Assembly (NCBI GenBank): GCA_020746105.1
Contig: CM036623.1
Coordinates: forward strand, 2,914,001 to 2,978,000
Length of the DNA: 64,000 nucleotides
From: Trogon surrucura
Lineage: Eukaryota; Chordata; Aves; Trogoniformes; Trogonidae
Direction: 5' to 3'
A program made the position numbers and the translations under genes. The notes beneath the pieces are model-generated. The model did not search any database. It was given only the letters and a program-made list of their open reading frames with translations, and was not told the origin of the DNA. Below, in pieces: positions 58,541 to 64,000 of the stretch. The number at the start of each line of letters is the position of its first letter. The first letter of the stretch is position 1.

Positions 58541-60858
58541 GCGGTTGCTTGGCTGCTGTTGAAAGGTGCAGCAAGGAAGATTTAACACGTGTTAGTTCAA
58601 CCGGAGACTTAGTGACCTGGCCTCTTGGCTAAAGTGGAGAGCTGAGGGTTCCTTCTATGAAGTTCCTATCATATATGTTGACTCGAAAGAGTGACCTGGG
58701 GAGCTGGCAGCTATTTGTATCACCCAGCTTTGGGTAGAGCGCCTCATCTTCTCAGCCTTTTCCTGTAATCTCAGTTTATGCCTTCCCCATCTACGAAAGG
58801 GGCAGGCACCAGGCAGGAGACCACGGCTCACCCAGCCTGGATGTGTGCAGAAGGTCCCAAGGTGCTCACAGCAAAGCTGTGGGAACTGATGCTCCACGTT
58901 AGTCCCTAGTGAGAACCCAGTTTCTTAACTCTCCATGTCAGGAGTTCTCCTCAACACTTTTACAGTGGCAGCAGACCTGGGGTTTTTATTCTCACTTCTC
59001 AAATGAAGAACTTTTTTCACTGATGCCTTCAGCTGCCCTCTCGCAGCCCAGTGGGGCTGTCCCTGCATGCTGTGAGCGTGGGGTTGGCAGGTCCTGCAGC
59101 TCTGCCCCAAGGGGTTAGCTTACATGGGAACAGGACTTCCCACCCTCTAATGTATAGGACCTATGCCCTCTGAAACTATTTCCAGATAGATGTGTTTCCC
59201 CTGAGGCCATTTCTTTTCTGGCCCAGACCTAGTGCTCAGTTAGTTCTTCACAGTCTATCAAAAGCTCTTCCTGCACAATGTCCTCTCTTTGGTACATGGT
59301 GCCAAATATATCCAACCATCAAAAACCTCACGCTCTTAGAGGGCCAGGTTCAACACAGGTGGGTGTTCATGGGAGGGGGACACGTGTGCACAAAGCCTGA
59401 ATACCATTTTTCCCGCGTTTGTCTTCCCCTGCCACCAAGAGGCATCTCAAGACAGGTGGGAAAAGCCACACTGAGCTTTGACAGGATCTTAGAGGTGTTA
59501 CTCTGCCAGAAACAGCAAAAAAAAGCCATGGCCTGGGGGCTTGCAATGACAGCTCCAGCTCCTTGTTTCATCCCAAGCCCTGGCTGCGTTATCTGTCAGG
59601 AAGATAATTCCTTGACCTTGTGGTCAGGGGATGAGCTCTTTGCTTAGTGATTAAGCCACCGCAGTGGATAACACGCCATGTTTAATCCCTTTGGTAGCTG
59701 GTCCCGGGAAAGGGAGGGGGGCAGGAGGGGCTGCAAAAACACAGCGGCTTGTAATACGTCTGGAGACCTCAGAAACGGTGGCAACAGTGCAGACACTGTG
59801 GCTGGATGTGCCCATCCTCCTAAGTTAATTTGGTGGCAGAATGGAAAACAGCCAGTGTATCTAGGGCACCGTCTTATCAAGTGATAGAGCCATATGGTGC
59901 AAAACCCCACAGTCATCTGAGGGCTTAGGCATGTCAGAAATCAGGGAGTCCCTTTCCGTATCGATCCTGTCGGCCAGCTGGCATAAATAAAAAGAAGGTT
60001 TATAATTATTTTTCCTTCACTCCGTCAATGGGGGGGAAGGGACTCATGAGTAACCAACTAATCCTGCCAACTTGAGCTGGAGAAGGATGAGATACAACCT
60101 TTTTTTTTGCTGCTTCAAAGTAGCGGTTGGGGTATGGCTGGCACGCTGGAAAGCCCCGTGAGCCTGCCTGAATTTTCAGGCAAGTGTGGCAAATGCATCA
60201 GAGCGTGGATGCGTGACCGGGCTGCAGGGTTGTACGAGTCGTCGAGGGTTGAAGCCCAGTCCCCTGGTGGTATTTATGCTCTGGTTTGCAAGCGAGATCA
60301 CCGTGAGAGCTTTGGCTCACAAAATCTGACATAGGAGGCTTCATCCTCCCAGCCAGCCTTCTGTCTCCCCTTTCTGCTGAGAGTCTGCCTCTTGCCCCTG
60401 CCAGGCACAAGCCCATATCCAGGCGAGATGCTTTCTTGAGGGAAAACCCATTTCTTTTTCGAGCAATCCTCTCTTCCTATGCTGTTACTGCATAGTTGAG
60501 GATTTGTGATTCCTCTTTAATCTGGTTTTACCCTTTCAGAAGGTCCCTGCCCTGCTTGGAAACAGCCCCAGCCTCGGGTTTCCTGTGGCTGTGCTGTCAC
60601 CTCTGCTGGAACACAGGAATGTGCTTTTTGTCACCATGTGCTTGCCTTTGGGCAATTGACCTTACCAGGCATGAACCCAACCCCATCCCCGTGATCTCGT
60701 GACTAAAACGAAATGGTTGCTTACAAATAAAGCCATGCATGGATCTGGCCTTTCTGTGATGCTGCCAGCCAGCTCTCTGGTTCCCTAATGAGAACTGAGC
60801 TATGGGCGTGTTGGAGATCTCTACCATGGCAGTTTGACACTGAATTTGGTCTTTGAGG

Positions 60859-60891
60859 AAAAAAAAAAAACAAAACAAAAAACCCAAACCA
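60859..60891 (+). repeat. A/C-rich low-complexity tract
   Basis: A 12-A run, then CAAAACAAAAAACCCAAACC; the same style as the other A/C tracts. Confidence 0.65.
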
Positions 60892-63239
60892 CCAGAATTA
60901 AAGCAATTTTCAGGAGAAACATGCTTCCTCACCCCGTGCTCTGGAGCTAGATACATCTTCTGCAGTTCATCCTCCTGATACTAGCACTGACACACGGTAA
61001 AATCCTTTTAGTGTCAGCTCACGTTCAAACACTGAGAGAAATACTCCTTATCACCTTTGGCTTTGCAGGAGCCCCTGGGCACCCTTGGCTGCTGCCCCAG
61101 AGCCCAAGGAATGGTGGGTTAGCTCAGGCTCCCTCCTATCATTGGGTGCTGCCTGCCAGTCCCCCAGAATAGCACCCACACAACAGCAAGGAGACCTTAA
61201 AAAAATCCCAAACTCATCAAGACTCTCACATAGGGTCCCAGTCCTATGTTCATTATATTGTCCACTCATTCTAAGTCCTCAGTGCAGTTATCCCAGCCAC
61301 TTCCAGGGGGCTGGCTTCTCTTTTCCCTCCTTACTCCCACCATGCTTTCAGGACATGTTTCTTTGCTCTACTGGTGTGAGAGCCATCACTGTTGGAGATG
61401 TCTAGGACAGCTTTTCCACATTTCTCCACTCAGCTTTTGAGCCAAGTCCTGTTGGAAAACACAGCTACTTTCTTACCTGTGGTCTTCATTCCCTGAATGT
61501 AACCAAAATGTTGTGTGGAAGAAGCTGTCTGGCCACCCTCATCTCTTGCATGAGACCTACAAGCCATGTTCCCTGTGATTTGAGGTTTATTCAAATCCCC
61601 CATTTTGCGATTTTTTTTCTTCTTTCTCATGTTCAACAATTCTTTCCTTTCCTCTGGGGAGACATTTTGACCCTTTGCATTCGTGCCTTCAACCTCCCTA
61701 CAGAAAAGACTTATGCTGAAATCATACTCCATACATCAACTCATTCCAGGAGGCTCTGCAGAAATTCCCCTGGTAGCTTACGGTAAATTTTCTGTGCGTT
61801 TGGGGACTTGCAAGCTGTGACTGAATCACGTGGCATCTGCATTTCCAGTACAGTGTATTTTCAGAGACGCATCTGCAGGTTCCCAGAGATAGCAGGAGCT
61901 GCAAGAAATCTAGAGAGCAGCACAGTGTAGTGTGAGCAGAGACACTGAGAGAGGACAGCAGGTCTAGATGTGAACATCACTGCCTTCAGGACTCCTTACT
62001 ACTGCATTTTTTTTACGGTAACATAAACAAAATGCATTGAAATAGCTGACTGTGAGAAGAGGTACATGCAGGTTCTTTGAAACGTTGTAGGAATCGCAGA
62101 AAACTTCTGTTACACGACAAAGTACCTTCTGCCTGGAAAACATTAGGACTCGCAGCACCCCAGAGACGTGAGCTGGACTGACAGCTACCATGCCGAGTGG
62201 TATGGAGTGTATCTACAGCAAACCTAAGATGTCAGGTGCTCCAGTGTTGCATAAAGCCCTGAAGGATCCCTCGGCTTGCCTACCTGCCTGGCATTTTCCG
62301 AGAGCAGGCAGGTCAGCTCTGGTTTACTGAAACAATCCTCCCCGGCTTTACCTCCTCCTGCGCAGCAGTAGGTGAAGCTGCTAGGAGAAAAAAAACCAAT
62401 GTTGTGACTCAGAGCTGTCTAAAATCCCATCATGACAGGTCGTGCAGGCCTATATCAGCTAATTAGGAATTCACCAGCAGAGCTCAGGATGGGTTGAAAA
62501 GCCCCCTAAGGAGATGCTGTGGAGTACTGGACCAGTTAGTCCACCCTAGGCTCTGCACTGCTGCAGTTAAACTGGTAGTGGTGACCGAGCCAGCCTGTTC
62601 AACGCTGACTGGGTTATACTCACACCTCACTGGCAGTTGTCACAGGGCTGGTAGGGTGGAGGTATCTGAGACAAGACGCCAATCAGCTCACCCCATTCTT
62701 GGGACGCTGCCCAGGAATGCAATGCAAAGGAAGCAAATGCGCATTTAAAAACCAAACAGTAGCATCCCTTTGCTGCACTGCCACACTGTTCTTCTGCAGG
62801 TTTCTAATCTACGCTCCCCAAAGCCTAGATTTGGGCAGTTCCTGGAGCTGCTCACGCACAAGCATGCCTCAATTTAAGGAAAAGGAAGGCAAATTAGTTG
62901 GCTTGAAGCCTCTACAAGTGCTTCTACAAGCGCAGGCTTGGCTGCACCCCGTGGTCAGCTCCCCAGATGCCTGGCTACAGGCAATGGGAGCAGGAGCTTC
63001 AGGACCAAACTGGTGAGAAAACAAGGACAGCTTGAATCTGGTGGGAGCTGAAAACAGTGCAGAGGTTCCTAGAGAGCGTCTGGGTGAGGGCTGCAGAAAC
63101 CCCCTGGCGAGAGCAAAGTGTCTCTCCTCTTGAGCTTCAGGTCTGAAGCGGGCTGAGTCCATCGAGGACGGCCACGTAGTGGTCTCTCTACAGTAAAAAT
63201 ACTGCCTTTCTGCTCATCTATCTCACCTTTTCATTGCAG

Positions 63240-63335
63240 TCTGAAGAAAGAGCTACTACTAAGAGATAAACATGAAGCTTGTCTTGTTGTTCAGTATGTA
63301 CAGGAGATAGATGCACAGGTAGCAAAATTTGTGAA
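63240..63335 (+). CDS. Candidate coding exon of an unrecognised gene
   Basis: A clean pyrimidine tract and TTTTCATTGCAG precede 63240, and AA|GTGAGT follows 63335. The 96 bases have one open frame beginning at 63241 (phase 2 on both sides): LKKELLLRDKHEACLVVQYV then QEIDAQVAKFV. It is Leu/Lys/Glu-rich and amphipathic, like a coiled-coil helix. I do not recognise the protein, and no flanking exon is visible inside the window. A chance combination of splice-like signals is possible. Confidence 0.4.
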
Positions 63336-64000
63336 GTGAGTGGCCTCCCTCCTAGGCTCTAACAAAATGCGTGCAGCTCAGCACTTAACAAAACCCTCAG
63401 CTGCTGGCATAATGCTCAGGGCTTTTTTCAGGGGCGAATGGAAAATGAAAACGTCTTTCTGCTTTACCTACACATCTGTATTTTGAGCTCCCTTCCTCAT
63501 TCATTTTCCCACCTCTTATAGATCATGAAATAATTGTCCAAAACAGCACAGCTTACTTTCGAGGTGATTTAAAAAAAAAAAAAAAAAAAAAAAGAGAGAA
63601 GAATTTATCCTATGACCCTTTTAGAAACCAAAACGTTCCCAGTAGCACCCGACAGGCACGGAGCCAAATCTCCTGCTCCCCACTGTTTAGTTTGCTGCCA
63701 GACGAGGTGCCTCTGTGCCAGCTGCTCTTCCCCTCAGTTGTGCTGAGCTGTCTCAGCCGACGTCGCTTTGCAAACACCCAGGAAGGCAGCATCCAGCGCT
63801 GGGTATTGACAAGCTCATCACCCAGCCTAAAAACACCAACCGGTCTGTGACCCTCCCATCCCGTTGCCCGGGTGCAGTTGTAGGCAGGGGGAAATTTCCG
63901 CCGAGCTCTCAGAAGCACAACCTGTGCCAAGCCACTGTGGTTTACATAAATAATAAGAGGTTTAATATAGCTCGGCTGTATTCATTCCTGGAGTAACTGC
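63336..64000. other. Unannotated DNA at window end with a 23-A run
   Basis: If the exon at 63240 is real, this is its downstream intron. A pure A23 run lies at 63571-63593, followed by GAGAGAAG. Nothing else is recognised. Confidence 0.6.
63571..63593 (+). repeat. Poly-A homopolymer, 23 bases
   Basis: An uninterrupted A23 run followed by GAGAGA. No retrocopy body or target-site duplication is evident next to it, so I treat it as a simple repeat. Confidence 0.95.

Larger units (their letters stand above)
50963..63239. other. Intergenic or unannotated DNA after PLEKHD1
   Basis: No exon that I recognise. The longest open frames (54489-55028 and 55567-56064, + strand) have no domain and sit in G/C-richer DNA where chance frames are longer. 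A TATG/CATG-type microsatellite lies at 56107-56166 and a 30-base-period duplication at 58487-58540. The human neighbour expected further on, CCDC177, is not seen here. Confidence 0.55.

Noticed and set aside
63571..63593. A23 run as the tail of a processed retrocopy
   Set aside because: No gene-like body upstream and no target-site duplication that I can see; it is treated as a simple repeat.

Overview
This is a vertebrate nuclear window, almost certainly from a bird. It has large spliced genes with GT-AG introns, no bacterial operon layout, and at least six 3'-anchored CR1 LINE copies of the avian/reptilian type, some ending in the typical ATTCTATG octamers. The two recognisable genes lie in the same order and orientation as on human 14q24.1: SLC39A9, then PLEKHD1, both on the + strand.

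Layout. Positions 1-8864 hold the last five coding exons of SLC39A9 (ZIP9, a zinc transporter); its first ~69 codons lie upstream of the window. A probable 3'UTR with several AATAAA signals follows (8865 to about 9.9 kb, perhaps to 13 kb). Positions 13-21.8 kb are intergenic with one CR1. Positions 21862-49045 hold the whole coding sequence of PLEKHD1 in 13 exons. I reconstructed these exon by exon with consistent phases to a 503-residue protein: an N-terminal PH domain, then a long coiled coil. Its 3'UTR probably ends near 50.96 kb. Positions 51-63.2 kb show no recognised gene. One good candidate exon of an unrecognised + strand gene lies at 63240-63335.

The two genes are not obviously functionally linked; their adjacency is conserved synteny. 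PLEKHD1 introns 4 to 8 have collected CR1 copies in both orientations. One of them keeps a 248-codon open frame from the reverse-transcriptase ORF.

Points worth a second look: (1) an antisense open frame of about 393 codons with a single internal stop (28004 down to 26826) in PLEKHD1 intron 1, of no family I recognise; (2) a 41-base perfect inverted repeat in introns 1 and 4 that brackets exons 2-4, a layout that can favour back-splicing; (3) the orphan exon at 63240; (4) the CR1 with a preserved frame. I found no convincing new biological system. Most of the window is ordinary intron and intergenic DNA.
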